Shown here piece by piece: positions 10,218 to 21,179 of a stretch of 64,000 bases of DNA. The number at the start of each line of letters is the position of its first letter. Within the stretch, counting starts at the first letter, position 1. Source of the DNA: Dichetophora obliterata (lineage: Eukaryota; Arthropoda; Insecta; Diptera; Sciomyzidae). Location: positions 94,230,057 through 94,294,056 of the forward strand of contig OY986438.1 of NCBI GenBank assembly GCA_963920525.1, given 5' to 3'. The notes beneath the pieces were generated by a model, which had not been told where the DNA came from, ran no database searches, and worked only from the letters and a program-made list of their open reading frames with translations. A program made the position numbers and the translations under genes.

Positions 10218-11845
10218 GTTTATCCAACAATGAACAATAACAACAAATCCATCACTAAAAAAAATCGAACGAAAACTTATACAAAACAAATAGTTTTGAA
10301 AGACATAAATGAAAAAACCAGAATTTTTCTCTATTACAAGTACTGTATAAAAAGGAATTTTACGTCTATACTTACGATACTATCGAAATTATGTTTTTTT
10401 TAACGCTCATATTTCATTACCAATCCAAATTTGTTTTGGAAAACTTGTGCAACAGTACCTTTTGAATGCAATATGATTTGTTCTCCTGCATTTATAAAAA
10501 ATACTGAAAAGTGTACGACAGCTTTCGTTCTTAGAGTTTTTGATTAGTAAGAAATATTCGGGAAATTTTTTCAACAAGATTTGTTTGGAAACTGTATTAT
10601 TTTGAAAAAAAATTTAAGCTTAACATTTTCATTCAAATTTTATATAAAAAATTTGCCAAAGAATACACTATTTTACTGTACATATGTGCATGTTTATATA
10701 GAAAATATAAAAAAATAAAAATAACTTTTTTTTAAACTTTAATTTCCAATCATTTTAACCGGGGTAGAATAAAATCGGGTATATGCATTGTTTATCGAGC
10801 TCTCTTTCTCAGTGTCAGAATTGTCAAAGACAGTTCAAATAATTTTCTAACTCTAACAAACTAAGTTTCCGCTTAGTGTTGTTCTGAGTTTTTTTCTACA
10901 GTTTAAAACTCGACTCCCAGCCATGTAGATCCCTGCTTTTGCTCTACCGCGATTTAAATCCAAAATTTTCAACCGAAAAATTTTAAATAATTGGAATAAA
11001 ATTGAATCAAAAAAGTTATATTAAATAATTTATTATTAAATACATTTAAAATTTTGTGTAAACAACTGAAATATTTTTATTCGATTTGATTAAAACCTTT
11101 GACTTTATAAGAATAGGCGTTGTTTTTAGTAAAATGCAATTTTTGTTGAGACTTTTTTAACGACTTTTCCCCTTTTAATGCAGTAATAAAGAAGCGCCTT
11201 GCTTAAGAATTAATTGCATCATGTACAGGTTATAAAAGTGACAGTGAGTTATATAAAATTTACTTGCTGAATTAACGTTTGTTGTTGAAATTTTTGTTGT
11301 TGTCAACGCTTAACTTGATTCTGGTTCTCAATATTAAAATTTAAAAAAAAATTTGTTGCTTATCATTAGTGGTTTTTATGCCGTTATTTCATGGTGATCA
11401 AATTTCTAAAAATAATCAAAACGAAAGGTTTGCGTATTGTTTTATTTTGTTGTTTTTATCGCACTTTTATATAAGTACATATACAACTCAATGTTAAAGT
11501 TATTGTTCCGCTGCATAGGTAAACAAATACGAAAGTTTGTTTATGTGATATTTGTTAGAAAACTTTCGTTTAAACCATAAATTTTCACCGACAGCATTTT
11601 CATTTGAATATACATATAAATTAAAAAAAAACGACATTACTACTAAGCACTGAAGTACCAATAACTCCAAATGTGTCTTTGAAACGAATGTGTCTTTCGA
11701 AAAAAATAAAATTTAGTAAAACAAAAAAAAAATTTAATAAAATAAAGTGTTAAACTAGCTCTTAATATACTCGAACTAATAGTAGCAAACTATTTTAAAA
11801 ATAATATAAAAATAAAATTAAAAATAAAGAAGAGCAATAAGTAAA
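10218..11845. other. Unassigned AT-rich interval upstream of the isolated exon
   Basis: No ORF, TIR or repeat was recognised over 1.6 kb. If the ATG at 11846 is a real start, the last few hundred bases would be its 5' untranslated region or promoter, but I see no definable core element. Confidence 0.35.
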
Positions 11846-11905
11846 ATGACGCCAACAAAACATTCCGTAACTGTTTCCCGAAGACCAAAGGAAGAATTGG
11901 GAAAG
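11846..11905 (+). CDS. Candidate first coding exon (20 codons) with splice donor
   Basis: ATG at 11846, preceded by a fly-like context (AAGTAAAATG), opens 20 codons reading MTPTKHSVTVSRRPKEELGK. The frame runs exactly to a consensus donor, AAAG|GTAAGT (intron starts 11906), leaving phase 0. Codon use is ordinary and richer in GC than the surroundings. I do not recognise the peptide. Two readings are possible. It may be the first exon of a host gene whose remainder lies beyond the window. Or it may be the 5' exon of the transposase whose next exon starts after TTTTTGTGCAG at 14929, which is also in phase 0. Confidence 0.5.
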
Positions 11906-11965
11906 GTAAGTTTTATATTTTTTGTTCTTCTACTTGAACCAGTAATAAGGCCAAAACATTTTTAA

Positions 11966-13325
11966 TTTGACTTTTTAACAAAATTCGTTCAATAAGGAAT
12001 AATGTTGAAATGAAAAAGGAGGGAAAAAAAAATTCTCTGAAAAGTACAAAAAAGTTGATTTTTAAAAAAATCAGAAATTCAGAAAAAATCAATTGGAATT
12101 TAGAAAAGATAAATTGAACTTCAGAAAAGGGTAAATTGAAATGCAGAATGAAACAATTGAAACTCAGAAATGATCAGTTGGTGTTTAAAAAAAGATCAAT
12201 TGAAATTATAATCATTTTACTATGTTATGGTAAAACGTTCGCAGTTGTTTTCTCTTTAAAAATGTGCGTTTTCATTTTTGTATGGCGTAAAATGTTTTTA
12301 AAATTATTAATTTTACCACACTTTATCATGATAAAATGTTACTAGTTGTTATTTTTCTAAAATGTTTTCTAAAAAATAAATTGTGCTCTGTTACAGTAAA
12401 ACGTTCGTAGTTGTTTTAAAAATATTCCGTTTCACTTTTCTATTTAAAAATTTACATTTTCGTTTGACTTTTTAACAAAATTCGTTCGATAGGGAATAAT
12501 GTTGAAATGAAAAAGGAGGGAAAGAAAGTTCTCAAAAAAGTACAAAAAAGTTAATTTTTTAAATTTTTAAAAAAATCAGAAATTCAGAAAAAATCAATTG
12601 GAATTTAGAAAAGATAAATTAAAATTAAAAAAAAAGATAAATTGAACTTCAGAAAAGGGTAAATTGAAATACAGAATGAAATAATTGAAACTCAGAAATG
12701 ATCAGTTGGTGTTCAAAAAAAGATCAATTGAAATTATAATCATTTAACTATGTTATGGTAAAACGTTCGCAGTTGTTTTCTCTTTAAAAATGTGCATTTT
12801 CATTTTTGTATGGCGTAAAATGTTTTTAAAATTATTAATTTTACCACACTTTATCCTGGTAAAATGTTGCTAGTTGTTGTTTTTCTAAAATGTTTTCTAA
12901 AAAATAAATTGTGCTCTGTTACAGTAAAACGTTCGTAGTTGTTTTAAAAAATATTCCCTTTCACTTTTCTCTTTAAAAATTTACGTTTTCATTTTGTATA
13001 GCGTAAAATGTAATTTTAAAAATATTCATTTTACCCTTTTATATTATAGTAAAACATTCGTAGTGGTTTTAAAAATGTTTCGTTTTACTTTTCTATTTAA
13101 AAATGTGCGTTTTCAATTTTTATATGGCGTAACATGTTTGTAAAAATATTCATTTTACACTACTATATCATAATAAAACATTCGTAGTTTTTTTAAAAAC
13201 ATTCCGTTTTACTGTGCCTTTTAAAAATGTGCGTTTGAATTTTTTTATGTCGTAAAATATTTTTAAAAATATTAATTTTACTAAACGTTTTTAAAATGTG
13301 CGCTTTTGATTTGTGGTTTTCTCAG
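11966..13325. repeat. Tandem duplication of about 497 bp followed by diverged 110-bp repeats
   Basis: The block starting TTTGACTTTTTAACAAAATTCG at 11966 recurs at 12463 with high identity, including the runs of AATTGAAA/CAGAAA motifs. From about 12740 onward a shorter unit (GTAAAACGTTCGTAGTTGTTTTAAAAATATTCC...AAAATGTGCGTTTTC) repeats four or more times with decay to about 13325. The 69-codon ORF at 12136 lies within the repeat and is not a gene. The array sits immediately downstream of the splice donor at 11906. Confidence 0.88.
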
Positions 13326-13580
13326 TGTAATTTGTTTTTTTTTATTTTTTATTATAGTTTTGTTGTATTGAACATATGTAATAGAATATTTAAATAAGAA
13401 GATTGAATTCTATTTTCGTTGTAACAAAATTAGATATATATTAAATACAAACACCTAATTTTAATTGAAATTTGAAGCTTATGCTGCAATTTCTAAATTA
13501 AATAATAAATTTGATAATGTTATCAATGAAAATGCTTATTTTAATTCTTTGAACATACACGTAATAATAATCAATTTTTT

Positions 13581-14112
13581 AAAAGACACAAAAAACGCCA
13601 AGACACGTAAACTTAATTTTCGGTCGTAGAATCTAGTGACATACTCAGTTTTTCCAGATCAAAATCATGAGATATTCAGATTTTTGACCTTCATTTGAAA
13701 AAAATCTATATAGTTTTTGAACAATTACTTATTGTCTTTTCAAAATTACCTCCAACGTGAATATCGAGTTAGCGTTGTTGAATCTATGATTTTTCAAAAG
13801 TTAAGCAATTTTGCTTTTTCTTTAATTTCAACCAAATTTGAATGTTGAACGTAAAAACTTTAAAAAAATCTTGAATTTTTTTTTACTTAAATAAGTATTT
13901 TTATTTCATGAAAAGATTAAATTCTGAAAATTTAAGCAAAATTGGAGGTGGTCAATATTTTTGGTCTCCAAAAATAAGGACAATATAGCTTAAAATGGAT
14001 CTAAAAGTGACTAAATTTCAATCGCAAATATCTCGAGATTTTGATTTGATTGGGAAAAACTGAGTATGCAACTAAATTCTAATTACGTGTCTCTACATTT
14101 TCGTGTGTCTTT
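13581..14112. mobile_element. MITE, copy 1 of the AAAAGACACAAAAAACGC family
   Basis: The left end, AAAAGACACAAAAAACGC followed by AGACACGTAA, is inverted at the right end (ACGTGTCTCTACATTTTCGTGTGTCTTT). Subterminal parts also mirror each other: TACTCAGTTTTTCC against GGGAAAAACTGAGTA. A second, longer copy with the same ends is at 35299-36136. The body of 532 bp is non-coding. Confidence 0.82.
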
Positions 14113-14928
14113 GTCCTGTTTTTTTGCGAGACGTCCAGTAATCATAAAAATTTTGTCAATTTGTCCTGTTTTTGGCGACAAAAGAGATGGGAGCGTTATG
14201 CATATCGGGTTATATTTAATTCATCTTCAGTGAGAATTCCTTACTTTGGGCAAGAGTTTAAGCTCTGCTATATCTACTCCACTACTACTTTTGATGATGA
14301 TAAAAACTAGTACTTTTGTCTATGAAACGCTGTCATAATTTATAACTTGAGTTTGTGGGCCGTTAAACTTCGTAAACTTTTATTTTCTTTAGAAAAGATA
14401 GGCAAAGTACTCGGAGGATTAAAAAATATTTGTAAATTTAACTATCTAGTCAAAGTTGGCAACACCGGAGTTAATTGAGTTATTAGTAGGTACGAATGGT
14501 GTTATAACCAGCGCACATTGGTAAAAATGATCACTTTTTTGGCCGAAATGCTTAAAATAAAGTAGTGAAAATTACTATTTTTTCTTGCGTGAATGCTAGT
14601 TAAGTGCTTGCAAGTTAAAAGTGAATATTTTCATATTTATAAAGTTTCTAAAAAAAATATGTTTAATAATTGTGATAGTATGTACATAAACTGTAAAAAA
14701 TTTATAAAAAAATTAATGTTTTTGTGTTAAAAAAAGTATATTTTTTTAACTAACCTTAAAACTAAAATATATGCAAATTAATTCCAAGTTTCGTAACGTA
14801 GAACTTCCAAAGCAAACCGAAGTGGCCTTTTAAATTTATAATGCTACATTTTGGAACAATTCTAAATTCAGTCATGTTAACCTCTTTGCCCCGTTTTGGC
14901 CCGTTTTTAAGTTATTGTTGTTTTTGTG
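14113..14928. other. Unassigned AT-rich interval before the transposase exon
   Basis: No repeat or gene is recognised. The last 30 bases form a good 3' splice site, a T-rich tract followed by TTTTTGTGCAG at 14918-14928. Confidence 0.4.
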
Positions 14929-15102
14929 CAGGTTCATACCACTTCAAAAATAGCGATTTGTTTGCTGTGTGGCACGAAAAAGTTCGCTTATCGGAAAAGC
15001 ATAGACGGGCCTCTTCATGAATATATTTCAAGAGCAATTCCTAATGAAATTTTGGATTCTTTCGAAAAGGATATTGAGAGAAGATCTTGTTTGCTTTCCA
15101 AG
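14929..15102 (+). pseudogene. N-terminal zinc-finger exon of a RAG1/Transib-like transposase
   Basis: After a T-rich tract and CAG, the frame reads VHTTSKIAICLLCGTKKFAYRKS, then a conserved-looking stretch ending RRSCLLSK. CLLCG plus the later RRSC suggests a zinc-binding domain. No ATG precedes it in frame, so it must be an internal exon or a truncated start. The preceding exon could be 11846-11905, which is phase-compatible. The frame is cut at LLSK by a foldback element (15103-16215), after which AQEYFSEMGKSK continues the same protein at 16216. Confidence 0.6.
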
Positions 15103-16215
15103 GCTGTGTGTCAAAAGGAAACTTTTCAGTCGTGGTAGGATAGAAAATATCAAGTTGAGTAAAATTTGTGTGTATTGAAATAAATTTGTCTTTTTTGCTG
15201 TGTCAAATGGACGATGAAATTTTGACAACTACAAATTTTGATGTTACACATTTCGGTCGTGTTATATCGCAAATATTTTATTTAATTTGCATTCAATTCA
15301 ATTTGACACATATTTAATTCGAGTGCTTGTTCTTGCAACTTATTTCGCAAATTTGTAAACTTGGAAAACTTAAAAAATAACGAAATTATAAAAATAAAAA
15401 AACGAAAGTGCTTGAGCTTGTGTGTCTGTGTGTATGTGAGCCAACGATGTCCCGGTGCATCAGCAAGTGCAGCAAATTTAAATTGGCTTTCTTTGCTGAC
15501 GAACGTCCTCTAAGTGCCACCACCAGCAGCACAAGCAAGTGCAGTGCAAAATTTCTTGCTAGCCAACATCCTCCAAGTGCCATCACTAGCTGCACAAGCA
15601 AGTGGAGCGCAAATTTCCTGATTCTTTTGCTTGCCAACGTTCTTCGATATTCGCCACGACAGCACCAGCAAGTGCAGCACAATTCAATTGACTGGTCAAC
15701 TCTCCAATATTCCAGAAGCACCATTTCAGCATGTCTCAAGCGCAGAGACAAATTTCTGCCATTATACTCCGGCGTGAATTAAATAAATTGAAAGCGGAGA
15801 ATTTGCGCTTCATTTGTGCTGCTGGTGGTGGCACTTGGAGAATGTTGGCTAGCAAGAAATTTTGCACTGGAATTGCTTGTGCTGCTGGTGGTGGCACTTG
15901 GTGGACGTTCGCCAGCAAAGAAAGCCAATTTAACTTTGCTGGACTTGCTGATGTACCCTGAGATCGTTGGCCCACACACACGCAAACACAAACTCAAGCA
16001 CTTTAGTTTTTTTTTTATTTTTATTATTTTGTTATTTTTTAGGTTTTTTATGTTTATAATATTACAAGTTTACGAAAGAAGTTGCAAACAAGCACTCGAA
16101 TTAAATACGTCGCGGAAACTGATGTGTTTTTTTTTTTTGGAGTGTGTCAAAAATTCGCTTTCGATTGTCAAAAATTGTAGTAGCCCCTGGGGCTAGTTTC
16201 CGATTGACACACAGC
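15103..16215. mobile_element. 1.1-kb foldback element inserted in the transposase gene
   Basis: The ends are GCTGTGTGTCAA (15103-15114) and TTGACACACAGC (16204-16215), followed inward by GGAAAC/GTTTCC. Large arms mirror each other: 15400-15600 is nearly the exact reverse complement of 15790-16010, including AAGTGCTTGAG, GCCAACGATGTCCC and AAGTGCCACCACCAGC. Each arm holds tandem sub-repeats of about 65-80 bp that begin CAAGCAAGTGCAG. The opposing 120-codon ORFs on the two strands arise from these arms and are not genes. The transposase reading resumes across the insertion. A clean target duplication was not identified (CAAG occurs near both ends). Confidence 0.8.
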
Positions 16216-18127
16216 TCAAGAATATTTTTCTGAGATGGGTAAGAGTAAATAGAACTGTTGAGCGATTTAAAGAAAAGTATGTTAGTTGGCTAGAGGAGGC
16301 AATCCTCATAACAAAGTGTTAAGATGTGATCAAATCTGCAGCAGAACGTAAACCTCTACCATATGCTGATAAATCAGATCGATCAAAGAGAAAATCTGCT
16401 GCAGAGTTATGTAAAGTTAACAATAATGAAACTGATTTAATGATGATGGCAGCAAGTCAGTCAGCTCGAGAAAAAGAATGTAATGAATTGGAGGCAGTTC
16501 TAACAAAAAGTATCAGCAGCCCAGGTAGAGCTTCGAAAATAAGAAAAGTATTGGAAGTTGATGAAAAGCAACCCATACCATGTTCCCCTTCTGAGGCATT
16601 GGCATTTATTCTGCACAACAATTTTACCAAAGAACAGTATTTGAATATACGAAGTGAGTGCAAGAAAAGAAATTGTAATATTTACCCTCATTATAACAAT
16701 GTTGTACAAATTAAAAAAACATGTCGACCCAAAGGCATAACTGTGACGGATAAAACCGCAAAAGTATCTTTGGAAATGCTACTTAATCATACAGCCGTTA
16801 TATCTACTCTGGATAAGGAAAATATAATGGCAACATTTGTCTTGAGTTATGGGTTCGACAGTTCTACTGGTCAAGCAAACTTAACGCAAAATTTTTCAGA
16901 ACCGTGCTGCTCAAAAGATTCTGATTCATCTCTTTTTGCAACGACAGTTATACCGTTACGTTTGGTCTCATCTTGTGGTAAGGTCCTTTGGAAAAATCTC
17001 ACGCCACAATCTGTTAGGTTTTGCCGTCCATTAAAACTAGAATTTGCTTAAGAAACAAAAGAAACCATATTGAAAGAAGACGATGATTTGAAACAGCAAA
17101 TAAATATGTTAAAGTGTTTCGTAGTAAAACTGAACGAAAGTAAGAGCATTGAAATTAAATTCCAAATTTTCTTAACTGTAATCGATGGAAAAATGTTCAA
17201 CGCTCTTACAAACACCAAATCAACTCAATCTTGTCCTATGTGTGGATGTACTCCAAAAGATTTCATGAGTGTTAAAGACTTTAAGTCCATTCGATTTCAG
17301 CCAAATAAAAAAATAGTTTAAAATTTGGAGTAAGTCCACTAGTTAAAAAATCGGTGTCAAAAAGTGGCAGATCAGGGATAAGAATGATCAAAAAAGAGTA
17401 TTAGAATAAAAAACTATGATGCAAACACTTTTTTGGCAAAAATCTTAGTCTTAATGTGGACAAACCAAAATTTGGCGATTCTGGAAGCAGTAATGACGGT
17501 AATACTGCTCGGCGTGCATTTGAGGAACACAAATTATTTTCTGAAGAAACCGGTATTGATATTGAATTGATTTTCAATTTGAAAATAATTCTAATTTGTT
17601 TATACTGCAAATTCCCCTTGAATTTAGATAAATTTGAAAACTTTTGCTTCGAAACTGCTAATATTATAATGAAAGCTACTGTGCATAAAATTATTATCCA
17701 CTCTAGGCAAATAATGGAAAATACAGTGCTGCCAGTCGGCTTTTTTGGTGAAGATGCAGCTGAATCACGAAATAAAATTTACAAGTCTGATAGACTTCAT
17801 CATTTTCGAAGAAATATTCGTATTAATAAATTAACAGATATTTTTAACAGAACAATGGATAGTTCTGATCCCGTTATTTCAAGCATTTCTCTTTATAAAC
17901 GAAATCAGCAATGCAATCGATTGAAATTTCCACCAAAAGTAATATCTTTATTATGTTGTGAGAGTGCCACTAAAAAAGCTGCAACAACATCTAATGAGGC
18001 TTTTCTTATGAGTCAAGAAATTAATACAGATGGTTCACCATCTGAAGAGGAAGATTTTTATGAAATAGAGGCCGATTTTCGAAATGTTCTGGATGGAATA
18101 GAATTAGATTCAAGAATATTGTTATAA
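16216..18127 (+). pseudogene. RAG1/Transib-like transposase, main part, broken
   Basis: Transib transposases and RAG1 share a DDE recombinase fold with two zinc ligand pairs. All the expected marks can be seen in order. GFDSSTG (Asp 178 of the segment starting 16326) is the first acidic residue. VIDGKMFN in the segment starting 17070 is the second Asp, followed 16 residues later by CPMCG, corresponding to the RAG1 CxxC. HKIIIH (His 77 and 82 of the segment starting 17456) corresponds to the HxxxxH pair. LPVGFFGEDAAES follows, with Glu 21 residues after the second His, corresponding to RAG1 Glu962. Breaks are an in-frame TAA at 17049-17051, a stop with loss of sequence between 17321 and 17450, and noisy sequence at 16216-16320. 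The end is TAA at 18125. The gene is dead but informative. An alternative is a related, unnamed recombinase clade. Confidence 0.7.
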
Positions 18128-18337
18128 AATTGTTATTTCTTTCTGCATTAAGTTATTTTCAACATCTCATAACGAATTTAAATAAAAAAAAAACCAATAT
18201 AAAGTTGTGTTCACAGTCTTAAAATTAATTTTTTTACTTTAGAATAATAATTGCCGACACCACAAACCCGAAAGTACCAAAGATTAATTGGAGTGATATT
18301 TAAGAATTTTGCGCTTTAATACCATTTTGTATTCGCC

Positions 18338-18600
18338 AATTTGACCTCCATATTCGTGATAAGCTACCCTAAAAACCTCTAAGTAAAGTTAAATTTCAGT
18401 TAAATTGCACTTACATGGTCGCCGTATTGGATCTGTTATTTTGAATCTTAAAAACCCTTTAGAACCAATCTAAGCTAAATTGGAGAATTTTACACCTACT
18501 TGGATGCCATATTGGATCCATGTTGGAACTCCTGATTCGTGATTAGCGACCCCAAAAACGTATAGGTACTAAATTTCATGTAGATACGAAGTCGTCTTCT
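18338..18600. repeat. Two diverged repeats around CCATATTGGATCC
   Basis: Two units share TCCATATTCGTGATAAGC / TCCTGATTCGTGATTAGC, a following CTACCCTAAAAAC / GACCCCAAAAACG, AAATTTCA, and GCCGTATTGGATC / GCCATATTGGATCC. They lie just downstream of the transposase stop and may be its 3' untranslated or terminal region. That link is inference. Confidence 0.45.
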
Positions 18601-18938
18601 AATTTCGGACACTTTTCCCTGCCATTTGTACCAATGTGCAGCGCTAGGATTTCGATGAAATGTTATATTTTATCGGCTGCTTCTAAGACATTTCCTGATT
18701 ATTTAGAACGTCCATTTATGTTTCCTATATGCCAAATATGAAAAGTTTTTAGGCCATTTTTCTGTCGTTTTTTATCGGTTTTAGTTTTCAGCTAATTTTT
18801 ACTAGATTTGGGGCATTTTTTGGTGTTATAAGTTATATTATTGTTTTTTTTTGGTTATTTTTAATTTTAAGAGAATTTTTTTTCAGATTTTTAGTTAATT
18901 TTAAAATAAGTTCTTTTTCGTTTTTTTCCCCTTTAACG

Positions 18939-19275
18939 ATGGAATCCCTTCGTCATTTAAAAACATTACCTCTCGAAAAGGGAGCAGCTTTGTTTATAGA
19001 CCTTATAAACAAAAAGGTATGCAGAAAGATGAAACAAGTGTTAGATAAAAACTCATGATATGCTAGTTTTTATAAACTCTATTTTCATGTTCCATTGCTG
19101 AAGTATTAGAGGGTAAAATTTTAATATGAAATTAGAAGATGAACTTACACCCGATAACATATCGTCTTTTAAATATGTTCCTCTCGTAAGTGCAGAAGTA
19201 GAAAGAAGTTTATCTGTTTACAAAAACATTTTGTCAGACAATCGACGTTCCTTTAATGTTAATAGAACCTTGTAA
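18939..19275 (+). pseudogene. hAT transposase C-terminal fragment
   Basis: The second part (19126-19275, 49 codons) reads FKYVPLVSAEVERSLSVYKN followed by ILSDNRRSF. This matches the C-terminal dimerisation motif of one hAT lineage (FKxAPxTSxDVERSFSxYKxxLSDxR). A first part (18939-19058, 39 codons) reads MESLRHLKTLPLEKGAALF, like the helix upstream of that motif, and is separated by stops. No TIRs were found. This is an old fragment on the plus strand. Confidence 0.6.
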
Positions 19276-19599
19276 TATACTGTAATGCTATGTATACAAA
19301 GTATATAAAATAAATTTTAAGTTTAGTAATGCTTTATTTTTTGTTTGTTTTTTATGTAATTGTTATGCAAAACAATAGCAACAAAATCAGTGCGCTGCTA
19401 CAAAATCGTGTATCTTTTCAAATATTAGGGACACACAAAAATTATTATAGCAACCCAAGCATATATTCGTATATCATCTTAAAAACAAATCATATTCAAA
19501 TTTGGTTTTGTTCTTTTTATTAAATTTAAAATTAATGTGACTGCATTCAGTTTGTCTGAGAGCAAAACAAAAGCAACATAATTAATATTTGGTGTAAGA

Positions 19600-20155
19600 T
19601 TAATTATTCTTGATAACTGCTGCACATCTGAGCGGCATCGACTCTATTAAATTATATATGTTGAAATTAGGTATATGTTCCAAATTAAGTTTCAGGGCTT
19701 CATATAGTGCAGTTTTATTGGAAAACCTTTGACCAAAAACTTTTACCTTCGAAATCCAAAAAAGATTTTCAAGTCATTGTGACTGTGCCGGCCAATCAAG
19801 GACTTGAATCCCATTGCCTCTAATGCAATCTTTGATGAGCTTTGAAGTATGCTTTGGGTCATTATCAGGCTGAAACGTTCACTGAAGCGACATATTGCAT
19901 TCTGAATGTAGTCGCATCTTGCTTTCTGAAATGTCATTATATACAAATTGATCCATAATTCCATCGATTTCTTGAAATAGTTCAACTTCATTATAGGAAA
20001 AATAAGTCTAGACCATAATGGCACCGCCTCCGTGTTTAAAACTTATTTTGTAGTTTTGGGCTTCAAGTCGTGTACCTGGGTGGCGCCGTACCGTGCACAT
20101 CTTATCTGAATTAATAATGTTAAACTTTGATTCATCGCTAAAAAATCGGTTTGCG
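19600..20155 (-). pseudogene. Tc1-like transposase remnant
   Basis: Read on the minus strand with several frame changes: FFSDESKFNI (first catalytic Asp in SDESKF), TVRRHPGTR, AIMVW, NDPKHTSKLIKDC (second catalytic Asp in DNDPKHT) and VLDWPAQS with ENLF (the DWPAQSPDLNPIENL motif with the third acidic residue). It ends at a TAA at 19600-19602 after MPLRCAAVIKNN. The N-terminal DNA-binding half is missing and is replaced at about 20160 by piggyBac sequence. It is certainly inactive. Confidence 0.8.
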
Positions 20156-20164
20156 ATCGCTAAA

Positions 20165-20427
20165 AAAGCGATTAGTGACATTGCTCAGTACAAACTACAG
20201 GTACATACAAATCGGTACCGGCGAGGAACATATGACAGCATAACTGCTTGCAATTTATGTTCATATACAACTTCTGTATGATAAATTGGCTTTTGACGCA
20301 TGTCGAGTAGAACTGAAGGAATTTCAGTCCTATTTTTCCTTATTGTTCCCAAAATAGTCATGCGATTCTTATGTAAATCTTCTGCCAATTCATACGAAGT
20401 GAAAAAGTTGTCACATGTTCTCAGCAT
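20165..20427 (-). pseudogene. piggyBac transposase middle segment, inverted
   Basis: On the minus strand this reads TCDNFFTSYELAEDL, then ILGTIRKNRTEIPS, then VVYEHKLQAVMLSYVPRR. These are the well-known piggyBac motifs (CDNFFTS..LA..L, GTIR.NR.EIP, SYVP). The segment points opposite to the C-terminal part that begins right after it at about 20428, so the gene was rearranged by inversion. Its downstream end abuts Tc1-like sequence. Confidence 0.8.
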
Positions 20428-20933
20428 AAATGAGAATAGTGAAAAGAAGAAACCTAACATCATTGAAGACAACAACAAAACCAAGAGTGGAGTTGATACT
20501 ATGGATCAAATGGTGGCTACGTACACATGCAAACGAAAAGTCAGTCGGTGGCCAATGTCAGTATTTTGTAACATGCTTGATGTTAGTGCGTTGAATGCAT
20601 TCATGACGTTCATAGCATTGTTCCCGAATTGGAAAAATTCTAAAACGAACCATAATATTCGTCGTCGCCTTTTTATCGAGGAGCTTGAATTGAATCTCGT
20701 TGAAAAACAGATCACTAAACGTAAAAAACAAACCCCAAAGTAATGATGCTTCCAGTGTTATTCAAATAATTCGGGAGATTCGCCATTTACCAAGTACATC
20801 AAAACGAGGCCTAGGCTACATCTGCACATATAAAAATAACAAAAATCTTTTTGCTACACGCTGTGAAAAGTGTAGAAATTTCATTTGTGCTGAACATAAT
20901 TTCAATTTATGCGAAAAATGTACAAATAATTGA
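20428..20933 (+). pseudogene. piggyBac transposase C-terminal part
   Basis: KPNIIEDNNKTKSGVDTMDQ contains the piggyBac NKTKxGVDxxD motif with its catalytic Asp. It is followed by SRWPMSVFCNMLDVSALNAF and the helix NIRRRLFIEEL. After a frameshift near 20740 the Cys-rich C-terminus reads RCEKCRNFICAEH, NFNLCEKC (pattern CxxC...C..H...CxxC, as in the piggyBac zinc-binding tail). The stop is TGA near 20931. The catalytic first half is missing or inverted, so it is inactive. Confidence 0.85.
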
Positions 20934-21149
20934 CAAAAGTTGAAAATGCAATTTTTTTTTCTAATATATGTAATATTCTTATTAATTTAATTCTAAATCT
21001 ATCTTTATGAAGTTCAAATTTATTAACATGATAGTAAACAATGTAATAAATATAAAAAATCACAAAACATAAATGGTTGTTATTTTTTTTAGCTTTTTTA
21101 CAATTATAAATATATGTGTATGCGCGCGCATACAATGGGAGCGATTAGA

Positions 21150-21179
21150 TGTATTTCTCGAGGGACCGATGAGGGTTAA
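21150..21179 (+). mobile_element. Right terminus of the piggyBac element with TTAA target
   Basis: GGGACCGATGAGGG ends at 21175 and is followed by TTAA (21176-21179). piggyBac elements end in GGG next to a TTAA duplication. The position, 240 bp after the transposase stop, is right for a 3' end. The matching left end was not found. Confidence 0.6.

Noticed and set aside
15386..15981. Overlapping ORFs of 76-126 codons on both strands (Ser/Thr/Ala-rich)
   Set aside because: They are the two arms of the foldback element read in both directions; the same repeat gives all of them.
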